Positions 1 to 6,849 of a stretch of 12,818 nt of DNA are shown here, one piece after another; positions within the stretch are counted from its first letter, which is position 1, and every line of letters starts with the position of its first letter. Below the pieces are notes generated by a model. The model was not told where the DNA came from. It searched no databases and was given only the letters and a program-made list of their open reading frames with translations. A program made the position numbers and the translations under genes. The stretch comes from DATAFF01 sp036265615 (GTDB taxonomy: Bacteria; Pseudomonadota; Alphaproteobacteria; Rhizobiales; Aestuariivirgaceae): the NCBI GenBank assembly GCA_036265615.1, contig DATAOT010000236.1, positions 1 to 12,818 on the forward strand. The letters run 5' to 3'.

Positions 1-376
1 CGGCGTTGACGATAGCCTCGGCACGCGCCGTGCCGCTCACAGTGCGAAAGCCGCGAAAGACCGGCTGGGACAGGGTGATGGCGGCGCCAAGAGGCTGCCT
101 GTCGTGGCCCTTGCCGCGGTTCGAATTGACCCAGGCGCTCCCGGCATTGGCCTCGGCGGTGATGACGGGGCGCCAGCCCGAGAGGGCTTGCGGCACCGCC
201 TCGTCAGTGGCGCGCTGGCGGGCGCGTTCGGCGCGCAAGGCGGGATTGCCGGCATGGGCGAAGGCGAGGGCCTGGGCAATCGACACCGTGTCGGCGCCAC
301 GCAGCGGCTGCGGGGCAACGGCAGCGGCAGACAGCATGAGGAGCGTTGCTGCGAGGTTAGTCCTCTTTAAGGGCAT
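1..376 (-). CDS. TolC-family outer membrane efflux protein, partial (N-terminus only)
   Basis: This is the N-terminal 125 residues of a TolC-type outer-membrane channel, the exit duct of type I secretion; the rest lies beyond the left edge. The ATG (374-376) opens a frame beginning MPLKRTNLAATLLML, a Sec signal peptide with a basic n-region and hydrophobic core, probably cleaved near residue 28. After it comes the first outer-membrane-factor repeat: SIAQALAFAHAGNPALRAER (residues 32-51), then ATDEAVPQALSGWRP (57-71) and the hallmark LSQPVFRGFRT (102-112), where the beta-barrel strand precedes a helix. The start lies inside the end of the upstream adaptor gene (20-base overlap), so translation is probably coupled; no good Shine-Dalgarno is visible. 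A second ATG at residue 14 would remove the signal peptide's basic end, so I prefer the first. It is the last gene of the secretion operon in this window. The family is clear; the specific partner is inferred from position. Confidence 0.9.
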   Translation of the reverse strand, partial: MPLKRTNLAATLLMLSAAAVAPQPLRGADTVSIAQALAFAHAGNPALRAERARQRATDEAVPQALSGWRPVITAEANAGSAWVNSNRGKGHDRQPLGAAITLSQPVFRGFRTVSGTARAEAIVNA

Positions 377-1661
377 GGGCGAAACTGTCGGTGAATGGCT
401 GGAGGAGATAGTCGAGCAGCGTGCGATTGCCGGTGATGATGGCAACCTCGGTCGGCATTCCCGAATAGAGCTTGACCTGAGGCAGGCGCTTGAGCTCGGC
501 TTCATCGACCCTGACGGTCGCAGTGAAGAACGGCTGGCCGGAACGCTCGTCGGTGAACGCGTCGGCCGACACCCGCGTGACCTCGCCGTCGAGGGTCGGG
601 GTGATCCGCTGCTTGAAGGCGACGAAGCGGACATTGGCCTTGAGCCCGCGATGCACCACATCGATGTCGAGCGGCTGGACCCGGGCTTCGATGACGAGCT
701 CGTCCCGGCTCGGCACGATGTCCAAAAGGGCGCCGCCGGGTGAAACCACCTGGCCGGGAGCGAAGGCACGCATATTGAGAATCGTGCCCTCCTGTGGCGC
801 CCTGATCTCGCTCCTCGCCACCTTGCTTGCCGCCTTGCGCAGCGCTTCCTCCACTTCGGCACGCTGGGCCTCTACGCTGCGCAGCTCCTCGGAGACCTCC
901 TTTGCATGGGCCGACATCAGCCCCTCGATCTGCAGCTCGGCCTCGCCGATCTGCTCCTTCAGAGCTGCGATGCGCCCAAGATTGCCGGCAAGGTCGCCCT
1001 TGAGACCGGCGGCCCGCCTTTCAATCTCGAAGACGCGCGATTTGCGCTCATAACCCTTGGCCAGCAACGATGCCGCGTCCTTCAGCTCGATGTTCATGAG
1101 TTCGATCTGACGCCCGAGCGACTGGTTCTGCTGCTCGGTCGCCGCGATCTGCGTGCGATATTGCTCGATGCGGGAGCGCCAGACATCGACCTGCTTGGCC
1201 AGAGTCGCCGCCTGATCGGCAAAGATCCGCTGCTGTCCGGCAAGGGCGGCAACGACCTTGGGATCGCTCGAGCGCGTCGCGATGCGTTTCGGCAGGGTGA
1301 TGGCATCCGCTCGATCGCGCTGGGCGGTCAGGCGGGCTTCCTGGGTCTCGAAGTCGATCATGCGCTGGTCGAGAGCATCATAGTCGGCGGCGAACTCGGT
1401 GCCTTGCAGCCGCATCAACAGCTGGTTCTCGGCGACATGATCGCCATCGCGCACCAGGATCTCCGAAACGATGCCGCCGTCATAATGCTGGACCGTCTTG
1501 ACGTGGCTGCTCGCCTTGACGACGCCGGGCGCCATGGCGGCGCTCGTCAGCGGCGCCAGCGCCGCCCACAGCACGAACGACCCGAGCCCGAACACGCAGA
1601 CGCCAAGGCCGGTCCGGATATAGCGATGAACCGGCGGTGGGCCGACGGCAGCGGGCTTCAT
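357..1661 (-). CDS. HlyD-family type I secretion periplasmic adaptor
   Basis: This is the membrane-fusion (adaptor) subunit that bridges the inner-membrane ABC exporter and the TolC channel. The 434 residues match the usual length of PrtE/PrsE/HlyD-type adaptors. A short cytoplasmic N-terminus (MKPAAVGPPPVHRYIRTG) is followed by one membrane anchor at about 18-38. The first half of the lipoyl/barrel-sandwich hairpin follows (VKTVQHYDGGIVSEILVRDG, 54-73). A long alpha-helical coiled-coil hairpin rich in E, Q, R and A spans about 90-290, and the second lipoyl half sits around VARSEIRAPQEGTILNMRAF. The C-terminal beta-barrel region includes DELVIEARVQPLDIDVVHRG, VRFVAFKQR and the closing LYSGMPTEVAIITGNRTLLD. 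The ATG overlaps the exporter's stop in an ATGA arrangement (1658-1661), and its own stop lies inside the TolC gene, so the three products are probably made in fixed ratio. I call it by family only; prsE/prtE would be the analogous name. Confidence 0.95.
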   Translation of the reverse strand: MKPAAVGPPPVHRYIRTGLGVCVFGLGSFVLWAALAPLTSAAMAPGVVKASSHVKTVQHYDGGIVSEILVRDGDHVAENQLLMRLQGTEFAADYDALDQRMIDFETQEARLTAQRDRADAITLPKRIATRSSDPKVVAALAGQQRIFADQAATLAKQVDVWRSRIEQYRTQIAATEQQNQSLGRQIELMNIELKDAASLLAKGYERKSRVFEIERRAAGLKGDLAGNLGRIAALKEQIGEAELQIEGLMSAHAKEVSEELRSVEAQRAEVEEALRKAASKVARSEIRAPQEGTILNMRAFAPGQVVSPGGALLDIVPSRDELVIEARVQPLDIDVVHRGLKANVRFVAFKQRITPTLDGEVTRVSADAFTDERSGQPFFTATVRVDEAELKRLPQVKLYSGMPTEVAIITGNRTLLDYLLQPFTDSFAHALKED

Positions 1662-4000
1662 CGGATCATCCTGACCTGGGCGGGCCCGCGCCGTGCCGGC
1701 CCTGACGTGGCAATCCGGGCCATCACCTCGTCGCGCGCGCCGATCATGTCGAGCCGGCCGCCATTGAGAACGGCAATTCTGTCGGCATGGTTGAGAAGCC
1801 CCGGGCGATGCGCGATGACGATGACGGTGGAACGGCGCTGCTTCAGCGATTGGATCGCCCGGGCAAGCGCGTCCTCGCCGGCGGTATCGAGGCTGGCATT
1901 CGGCTCGTCCATCACGAGCAGAACCGGCTCGCCGTAGATCGCCCGGGCGAGCGCGATACGCTGCCGCTGACCGCCCGACAACGCCGATCCCTGCTCGCCG
2001 ATCTCGGTGTCATAGCCCATGGGCAGCCTCAGGATCATTTCATGGACGCCAGCAAGATGCGCCGCTTCGATGACCTCGCTCGGCGTGCCGCTGGTCATGC
2101 GGGCGATGTTGCGGTAGACCGAGCCGGGAAACAGCTCGACATCCTGCGGCAGATAACCGATGTAGCGGCCGAAGTGGCGACGATCGAGGCTGCCGACCTC
2201 GGCGCCGTCAAGCCTGATCGCGCCCGCTTGCGGTCGCGCCAGGCCGACGATCAATCGTGCGAGGGTGGATTTTCCGGCAGCCGACGGTCCGGTTATGGCG
2301 AGCACTTCGCCGGGCCGCGCCTCCAGCGTGAGGCCGCGCAGCACCGGCTCGGTGCAGCCCGGCGGACAATAGGTCACTCCCTCGATGGTCAGATGGCCGA
2401 TGGGCCGTGGCAGGGTGATGGCCTGTACGTGAAGCGGTCGCTGGCGCAGCAGCTCGCACAGGCGCTGCCAGGCATTGCGCGCCGCAACGGTGTGTTTCCA
2501 AGTGCCGACCGACTGCTCGACGGGAGCCAGAGCGCGCCCCATGATGATCGACGCCGCGATCATCCCGCCGGCGGTGAGCTGGTGGTCGAGGACCAGCACG
2601 GCACCGGCTCCGAGCACGACGATTTGCAGAGCAAGCCGCAGAAACTTGGACGAGGCGCTGATCATGCCGCCGCGGTCGCTCGCAGCCTCGCCAAGGGCGA
2701 TCGCCTCCTTGTTCAACCCTTGCCAGAGCTTCGCCAGGGCCTGCCCCATGCCCATGCCGTGAATGACTTCGGCATTGCGGAAGGTCGATTCGGCGTGGCG
2801 CAGTCCCGCTCCCGAGGCGACCTTGGCCTGCTTGAGGATGCCGGCAGTGAAGCGGTCGGTCGCATAGGCGAGGCCGACCAGCAGGATCGCGCCAGCCAAC
2901 GCGATGTGGCCGAGCAAGGGGTTGAGCAGGTAAACCATGCCGAGATACACCGGCACCCAGGGCGCATCGAACAGCGCCAGGATGCCGGCGGTGCTCAGAA
3001 AGCTTCTGACCGCGCCCAGGTCGCGCAAAGCCTCGGTCCGGTACGGTCGACCGATCAGCGCGTTGTCCAATCCCTTGAGATAGACCGCACATGACAGCGA
3101 TCGCTCGACCCAGCTGCCGATACGGCTGAGTATCCGTGAACGGATAAGGTCGAGAGTTCCCAGCATGGCCACTGCCATGATGGCGATGATGCTCAGATAC
3201 AACAGCGTCTGGCGGCTTTGACCGGAGAGCACCCGGTCGAAGATCTGCATCATGTAGAGCGATGTGGTCAGCATCAGCAGATTGATGATCAGGCTGAACG
3301 CACCGACGCCGATGAAGGCGCTACGAGCGCAGCCGATCACATGGCTCGGCATGTCGGCGATCTGCGGCTCGGATCGGCGCTGTCGCTTTCTGCCCATATG
3401 CGGCGGCAAGGATGCGCGGGGCAGCATGGCGGCGATCGCGCCGGCGCGGCCGGGCAGAATCCAGACGATCGCCACGCCGGCAACAATTGCGGCGGCCAGC
3501 AGGAGCCCGTAGACCTCGAGGATCGATACCGCCCCGACGGCGAAATTGAGCTCTTTCACGACGCCGAGCGCGACGACGAAGTACCAACTCACCGCCGATA
3601 TGGCGGCAACCGCGATCACCTCGGAGCGCTCGAGGAGATTGAGACAGGCGAAGAACGGTCTTCCCTTGTTGCGCATCACTGCCGGCAGGCAGAACTTCTC
3701 TACCACGATGCCATTGATGGTCAGCAGGACCACGATCAGGATCTTGGCGTGGAGCTTGGGATTGGCCAGGAGATGCGGGTCGTAGAAGGAGTAGTATGCA
3801 AGAAAGCCGAGGCCGGACAGCCACAGTAGCGCAAGACCGATCCTGACAAGCGGTGTCAGCAACTCGATCAATTTGACATCGAAGCTGTTGACTCGGCGGC
3901 CGAGAAGCAACGTGGCCAGACGGAGGTCGAGAATAAGCACGGAGCCGACAGAAAGCGCGACCCCGAGAAGATGCACGAGAAGCAGGGGGGACTTCGACAT
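1658..4000 (-). CDS. PrtD-type type I secretion ABC exporter with an extra N-terminal membrane domain
   Basis: This is the inner-membrane ATPase/permease that drives one-step export of an unfolded substrate, presumably the RTX protein encoded just upstream. Numbering below is from the ATG at 4000 (780 residues). Residues 1 to about 195 hold five or six hydrophobic segments resembling a small polytopic membrane protein. A basic linker (RKRQRRSEPQ) joins this to a standard PrtD-like core: transmembrane region about 220-500 with INLLMLTTSLYMMQIFDRVL and FDAPWVPVYL. The nucleotide-binding domain follows: Walker A GPSAAGKST (571-579), Q-loop Q619, signature LSGGQRQR (674-681), Walker B LLVMDEP (694-700) and H-loop H731. 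PrtD-family proteins are usually about 550-600 residues, so the extension is extra. There is no C39 peptidase motif. An alternative GTG start at 4051 adds 17 residues and has GAGGGAGA directly before it; I chose the ATG because MSKSPLLLVHLLG starts cleanly into the first membrane helix. Internal ATGs at 3397 and 3352 could start a core-only product. Its end overlaps the adaptor gene (ATGA). Confidence 0.93.
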   Translation of the reverse strand: MSKSPLLLVHLLGVALSVGSVLILDLRLATLLLGRRVNSFDVKLIELLTPLVRIGLALLWLSGLGFLAYYSFYDPHLLANPKLHAKILIVVLLTINGIVVEKFCLPAVMRNKGRPFFACLNLLERSEVIAVAAISAVSWYFVVALGVVKELNFAVGAVSILEVYGLLLAAAIVAGVAIVWILPGRAGAIAAMLPRASLPPHMGRKRQRRSEPQIADMPSHVIGCARSAFIGVGAFSLIINLLMLTTSLYMMQIFDRVLSGQSRQTLLYLSIIAIMAVAMLGTLDLIRSRILSRIGSWVERSLSCAVYLKGLDNALIGRPYRTEALRDLGAVRSFLSTAGILALFDAPWVPVYLGMVYLLNPLLGHIALAGAILLVGLAYATDRFTAGILKQAKVASGAGLRHAESTFRNAEVIHGMGMGQALAKLWQGLNKEAIALGEAASDRGGMISASSKFLRLALQIVVLGAGAVLVLDHQLTAGGMIAASIIMGRALAPVEQSVGTWKHTVAARNAWQRLCELLRQRPLHVQAITLPRPIGHLTIEGVTYCPPGCTEPVLRGLTLEARPGEVLAITGPSAAGKSTLARLIVGLARPQAGAIRLDGAEVGSLDRRHFGRYIGYLPQDVELFPGSVYRNIARMTSGTPSEVIEAAHLAGVHEMILRLPMGYDTEIGEQGSALSGGQRQRIALARAIYGEPVLLVMDEPNASLDTAGEDALARAIQSLKQRRSTVIVIAHRPGLLNHADRIAVLNGGRLDMIGARDEVMARIATSGPARRGPAQVRMIR

Positions 4001-4022
4001 GATGACAACACAACTCGTTCGG

Positions 4023-4040
4023 CATCCATCGTGATGGATG
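4023..4040. repeat. Perfect 18-base palindrome upstream of the exporter ATG
   Basis: CATCCATC-GT-GATGGATG is an 8-base perfect inverted repeat with a 2-base centre. It sits between the GTG (4051) and ATG (4000) start candidates of the ABC exporter. It could be a dimeric repressor operator, or an RNA hairpin in the leader if translation starts at 4000. If translation starts at 4051 it is simply coding. I see no known regulator consensus in it. Confidence 0.35.
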
Positions 4041-4061
4041 TCGGCGCTCACACTCTCCCTC

Positions 4062-4091
4062 GGCAGCGCCCGCTCGCTGGCGGGCGCTGCC
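4062..4091 (-). terminator. Strong hairpin between the RTX gene and the exporter gene (partial terminator or processing signal)
   Basis: The arms GGCAGCGCCCGC (4062-4073) and GCGGGCGCTGCC (4080-4091) are perfectly complementary over 12 G/C-dominated bases, around the 6-base loop TCGCTG. The hairpin starts 42 bases after the RTX stop and ends just before the exporter's GTG candidate. Neither flank has a T-run, so it is not a textbook intrinsic terminator. By position it may attenuate read-through from the highly needed substrate gene into the exporter genes, or protect the 3' end of the RTX message. The hly operon of E. coli carries a terminator at the equivalent place between hlyA and hlyB. 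No other promoter is evident between the two genes. Confidence 0.6.
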
Positions 4092-4133
4092 TGGACAAGG
4101 GATGGCTAAATCAAGCGAGACGTTTCAGGGCGC

Positions 4134-5075
4134 TCAGGTCATTTCCATGTGATGACCGCCGTCGCTGGCGCCGCCCACAAGGACACCGTCGTCCTCGAAC
4201 ATGTGGGGCCCTTCGGCCAGCGTGTTGTACGCACCGTAAGTCACGCCTGCATCGAGCTGCACGTCGTTGGCGGTGACGTGGTCGCCGAACACCTTGATCG
4301 TTCCGAGGTCGTCACCATTGTGGGCACCGGCGCCCTGGTTGGAGTAGAGCGTGATCAGGCTGTAGTCGTCGACACCATCGCCATTGGAATCGCCATAGGT
4401 GATGTCGCGCATGCCGACGGTGTGACCGGCAATCTCGATCTTGTCGCCGGCAGCTCGGTTGAAGTCGAGAATGACATCGTCGCCGATGCTCTCGACCCAG
4501 TGATCGTGCACGACATTGTTCTCGCCGGTGACACCTGCCCAGTCGATCGTGCCATCGGCATTGACGTGCTTCGCAACGATATCCTCGCGGCCATTGAGCG
4601 TCAGCTCGAAGCGAAACCGGTCCGCCCCGGCGCCGCCCTGCAGGACGTCGTCGGAGGCAGAAAATGGCTCGTTTCCAAAGACTTGGACGCCACCCTGCGC
4701 GGCCGGCGTCTCGCCCGCATCGGAGCGGCTGAGAAGCGTGTCGTTGCCGATTCCGCCCTTCATCGAGTCCGAGCCGAAGCCGCCGACAAGCAGGTCATCG
4801 CCGCCGCCGCCCTTCAGCCTGTCGTTGCCCGAACCACCCCAGAGCGTGTCGTTCTCGGCTCCGCCAAGAAGCATGTCGTTGCCGGCCTTGCCGGCGATCG
4901 CGTCGGGGCCGCCACGGCCCATCAAGACGTCGCGCGAAGCGTCGCCCAGCAGATGATCGTGATCGGACGTACCAAGATTGTTGGCGTGCGAATGTGTGTG
5001 ACTTAACGCATCGCGCATCGCCGAGAGTTCGGAAGCATAAGAGTTGTGTAATGAGTGCAGCCTGTGCGGCCTCAT
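4134..5075 (-). CDS. Small RTX calcium-binding protein, likely type I secretion substrate
   Basis: This is a 313-residue acidic protein with no Sec signal, predicted to leave through the adjacent ABC-HlyD-TolC apparatus and fold on binding calcium outside. Glycine/aspartate nonapeptides of the GGxGxDxLx type run from about residue 44 to 115 (AGNDMLLGG, GSGNDRLKGG, GGGDDLLVGG, IGNDTLLS), with one more at 145-156 (LQGGAGADRFRF). A beta-rich domain follows, including ENNVVHDHWVESIGDDVILD (185-204) and GDKIEIAGHTV (210-220); I recall this arrangement from other alphaproteobacterial RTX proteins. Residues 229-237 (DSNGDGVDD) form a DxNxDGxxD calcium loop. The N-terminus (first 41 residues) and the C-terminus are unusually His-rich. 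There is no protease, lipase or other catalytic motif, and the last residues (HHMEMT) do not match the DxxF/V-type tail of PrtD substrates. The ATG has a good ribosome-binding site, AGAGGGGA, at 5081-5088. The function outside the cell is unknown. Confidence 0.93.
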   Translation of the reverse strand: MRPHRLHSLHNSYASELSAMRDALSHTHSHANNLGTSDHDHLLGDASRDVLMGRGGPDAIAGKAGNDMLLGGAENDTLWGGSGNDRLKGGGGDDLLVGGFGSDSMKGGIGNDTLLSRSDAGETPAAQGGVQVFGNEPFSASDDVLQGGAGADRFRFELTLNGREDIVAKHVNADGTIDWAGVTGENNVVHDHWVESIGDDVILDFNRAAGDKIEIAGHTVGMRDITYGDSNGDGVDDYSLITLYSNQGAGAHNGDDLGTIKVFGDHVTANDVQLDAGVTYGAYNTLAEGPHMFEDDGVLVGGASDGGHHMEMT

Positions 5076-5196
5076 CAGGATCCCCTCTTACATCGATGAA
5101 CCGCCCTGGCCCTCGTTCTGACGGTCAATGACGGCTGGTTTATGACCCACCCCGGACCATCTGTGGGCGATCGATGACGTGCCAAAACCCAGGGCA
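5076..5196 (-). other. Gap between the ggt-like stop and the RTX start
   Basis: This 121-base non-coding gap should contain the RTX locus promoter. On the minus strand a TTGACC hexamer (near 5128-5133) could be a -35 element, but no convincing -10 lies at the right distance. The tetrapalindrome ATCGAT occurs twice (in TCATCGATCG and TTCATCGATG), flanking the region. The Shine-Dalgarno of the RTX gene lies at 5081-5088. I see no terminator hairpin for the preceding gene, so read-through is possible. Confidence 0.3.
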
Positions 5197-6792
5197 TCAA
5201 TAGCCGATCGCACAACCGTCCTTGCGCGGATCGGAAGCGCCGGAGAGAACGGCATTTTCCCAATCGATGGCGATCGCCTGCGCACCACCGATCGGTGCCG
5301 GTCTGTCGATCAGCTCATACCCCATACCCTGCAGAGCGGAGGTCACCTCCGAAGGCATCGTCAGCTCGATCTCGATGTTCTTTGTACCAGGCAGAGGAAA
5401 AACGCGCGGCACACTCATCGCCGACTGGATGTCCATGGCGTAATCCAGCACGTTGGAGAGAAAGGATGCATGACCGATCGCCTGGTAATCGCCACCCATC
5501 ACGCCGAAGGACATGCGAACCCGTCCGTCCTTGACCAACATGGCAGGAATGATGGTGTGCAGCGGCCTCTTCCCCGGGCCGATGGCGTTGGCATGTCCGA
5601 GCGCCAAGGAGAAGCAGATGCCTCGGTCGTGCAGGACAACACCGCTCCTCGGAGCGACGAGACCTGATCCGAAGTTGTCGAACAGCGAGTTGATGAAGCT
5701 CGCCGCATTGCGGTCCTTGTCCACGACGCTGATATAGACAGTGCTGCTGCGGGGGTGCTGCGCCGGATGCGTTCCCAGATCCGATATGTTGCCATGGGCT
5801 ATCTTCGAACGAAGCTCGCGGGCAAATCGCTCGGAGAGAATCTCCGCGACGCCGATGCGGCTGTGCTTCGGGTCGCCGATCGCCGCATCGCGCACGGCAT
5901 AGGCCAGGCGACAGGCTTCGATCTCCAGATGATAGCGCTCGACCGACAGCGGGTCCGGATGGATTGGCGTGGCGGCGAGAATGTTGAGGATGAGCAGCGC
6001 GATGATGCCTTGACCATTGGGCGGGCACTCCACGACGTCATGCCCGCGATAACTGGTGCGGATCGGCGCAACATATTCGCCGCGCGCCTCGGCAAAGTCG
6101 GAGAGCGTGTGCGGGCCTCCGAGCTCGCGCAGGTAGTCGACCATGTCCTCGGCAACGGGTCCGGTGTAGAATGCGTCTCTTCCGCCCTCGCCAATCCGCT
6201 CCAAAGTGTCCGCCAGCACTTTCTGGCGATGAATGGTGCCGATGGCCGGCGCCTCGCCATCGACCAGAAGGAGGCGTCGTGCGTTGGGGTTCTGGCGGAG
6301 AAAATCAGCCTGCCGCGTCCAGTCGAAATGGACGCGCTCAGTCACCGGGTAACCGTCGCGCGCAAAGCCAATGGCAGGTTGCAGCATGGCGGCAAGCGAC
6401 CGTGTTCCGTGGTCGCGGAGCAGCTGCTCCCAGGCATCGACGGCGCCGGGAATGGTGACGGCAAAGGGCGAATTGCGGGGAATCTCCTGCGTTCCGACTG
6501 TTGCCCGGCAGAGTTCGAGCGTTGCTCCGGCAGGAGCACGGCCAGAGCCGTTGAAGGCCACGATCCGGTCCTCGCCCCTCGGAGCGTAAAGAGCAAAGCA
6601 GTCACCCCCGATGCCGGTCGACCCGGGCTCGACAACGCATTGCACCGCGCAAGCCGCAACAGCTGCATCCATGGCATTCCCGCCGTCCTGCAGAACATTG
6701 ATCGCAGTCAGGGTGGAAAGAGGATGCGAGCTCGCAGCCATGCCATGGCGCGACATGACAACGGAACGGCCAGGCTTCTGAAGATCTCTCAC
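5197..6792 (-). CDS. ggt: Gamma-glutamyltransferase family protein (Ntn hydrolase)
   Basis: This is a gamma-glutamyltranspeptidase-fold enzyme, which normally self-cleaves into large and small subunits and transfers or hydrolyses gamma-glutamyl groups. Its 531 residues fit the shorter bacterial branch (YwrD-like). The large-subunit motifs GGNAMDAAVAA (38-48), EPGSTGIGGDCF (55-66) and FNGSGRAP (80-87, with the substrate-carboxylate Arg at 85) are present, as is PPNGQGI (257-263). The small subunit would begin at Thr351 in STVYISVVDKD, equivalent to the TTHYSVVD start of E. coli GGT. The second Thr of that motif is Val and the His is Tyr. SLFDNFGSGLV (369-379) and GVMGGDYQAIGH (430-441) supply the oxyanion and lid regions. 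It begins with GTG at 6790-6792, preceded by a GAGAGAG ribosome-binding stretch. No signal peptide is visible, so it is likely cytoplasmic, unlike classical periplasmic GGT. The true substrate (glutathione or another gamma-glutamyl or acyl compound) cannot be read from the sequence. Confidence 0.92.
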   Translation of the reverse strand: MRDLQKPGRSVVMSRHGMAASSHPLSTLTAINVLQDGGNAMDAAVAACAVQCVVEPGSTGIGGDCFALYAPRGEDRIVAFNGSGRAPAGATLELCRATVGTQEIPRNSPFAVTIPGAVDAWEQLLRDHGTRSLAAMLQPAIGFARDGYPVTERVHFDWTRQADFLRQNPNARRLLLVDGEAPAIGTIHRQKVLADTLERIGEGGRDAFYTGPVAEDMVDYLRELGGPHTLSDFAEARGEYVAPIRTSYRGHDVVECPPNGQGIIALLILNILAATPIHPDPLSVERYHLEIEACRLAYAVRDAAIGDPKHSRIGVAEILSERFARELRSKIAHGNISDLGTHPAQHPRSSTVYISVVDKDRNAASFINSLFDNFGSGLVAPRSGVVLHDRGICFSLALGHANAIGPGKRPLHTIIPAMLVKDGRVRMSFGVMGGDYQAIGHASFLSNVLDYAMDIQSAMSVPRVFPLPGTKNIEIELTMPSEVTSALQGMGYELIDRPAPIGGAQAIAIDWENAVLSGASDPRKDGCAIGY

Positions 6793-6849
6793 GACAAGGC
6801 TCTCTCTTCTCGAATGGACAGTTGTGTGAACTTGGCACAGACTAGATCA

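Noticed and set aside
37..743. Short frames on both strands at the left edge
   Set aside because: The frame that continues off the edge encodes a signal peptide and TolC motifs; the others overlap it without any motif.
1787..3094. Plus-strand open frame of 435 codons opposite the ABC exporter
   Set aside because: It is the antisense of the conserved ATPase and membrane domains; the translation shows no family features.
4134..5075. RTX nonapeptide DNA as a tandem repeat or CRISPR-like array
   Set aside because: The periodicity is in the protein (GGxGxD); the DNA units vary, and there are no identical repeats separated by unique spacers.
5755..6849. Upstream in-frame extension of the DUF4126 gene
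   Set aside because: The frame is open by chance across the ggt-like gene on the other strand. The family normally starts at MSELDLA (6850), and the added sequence is Arg-rich with no similarity.
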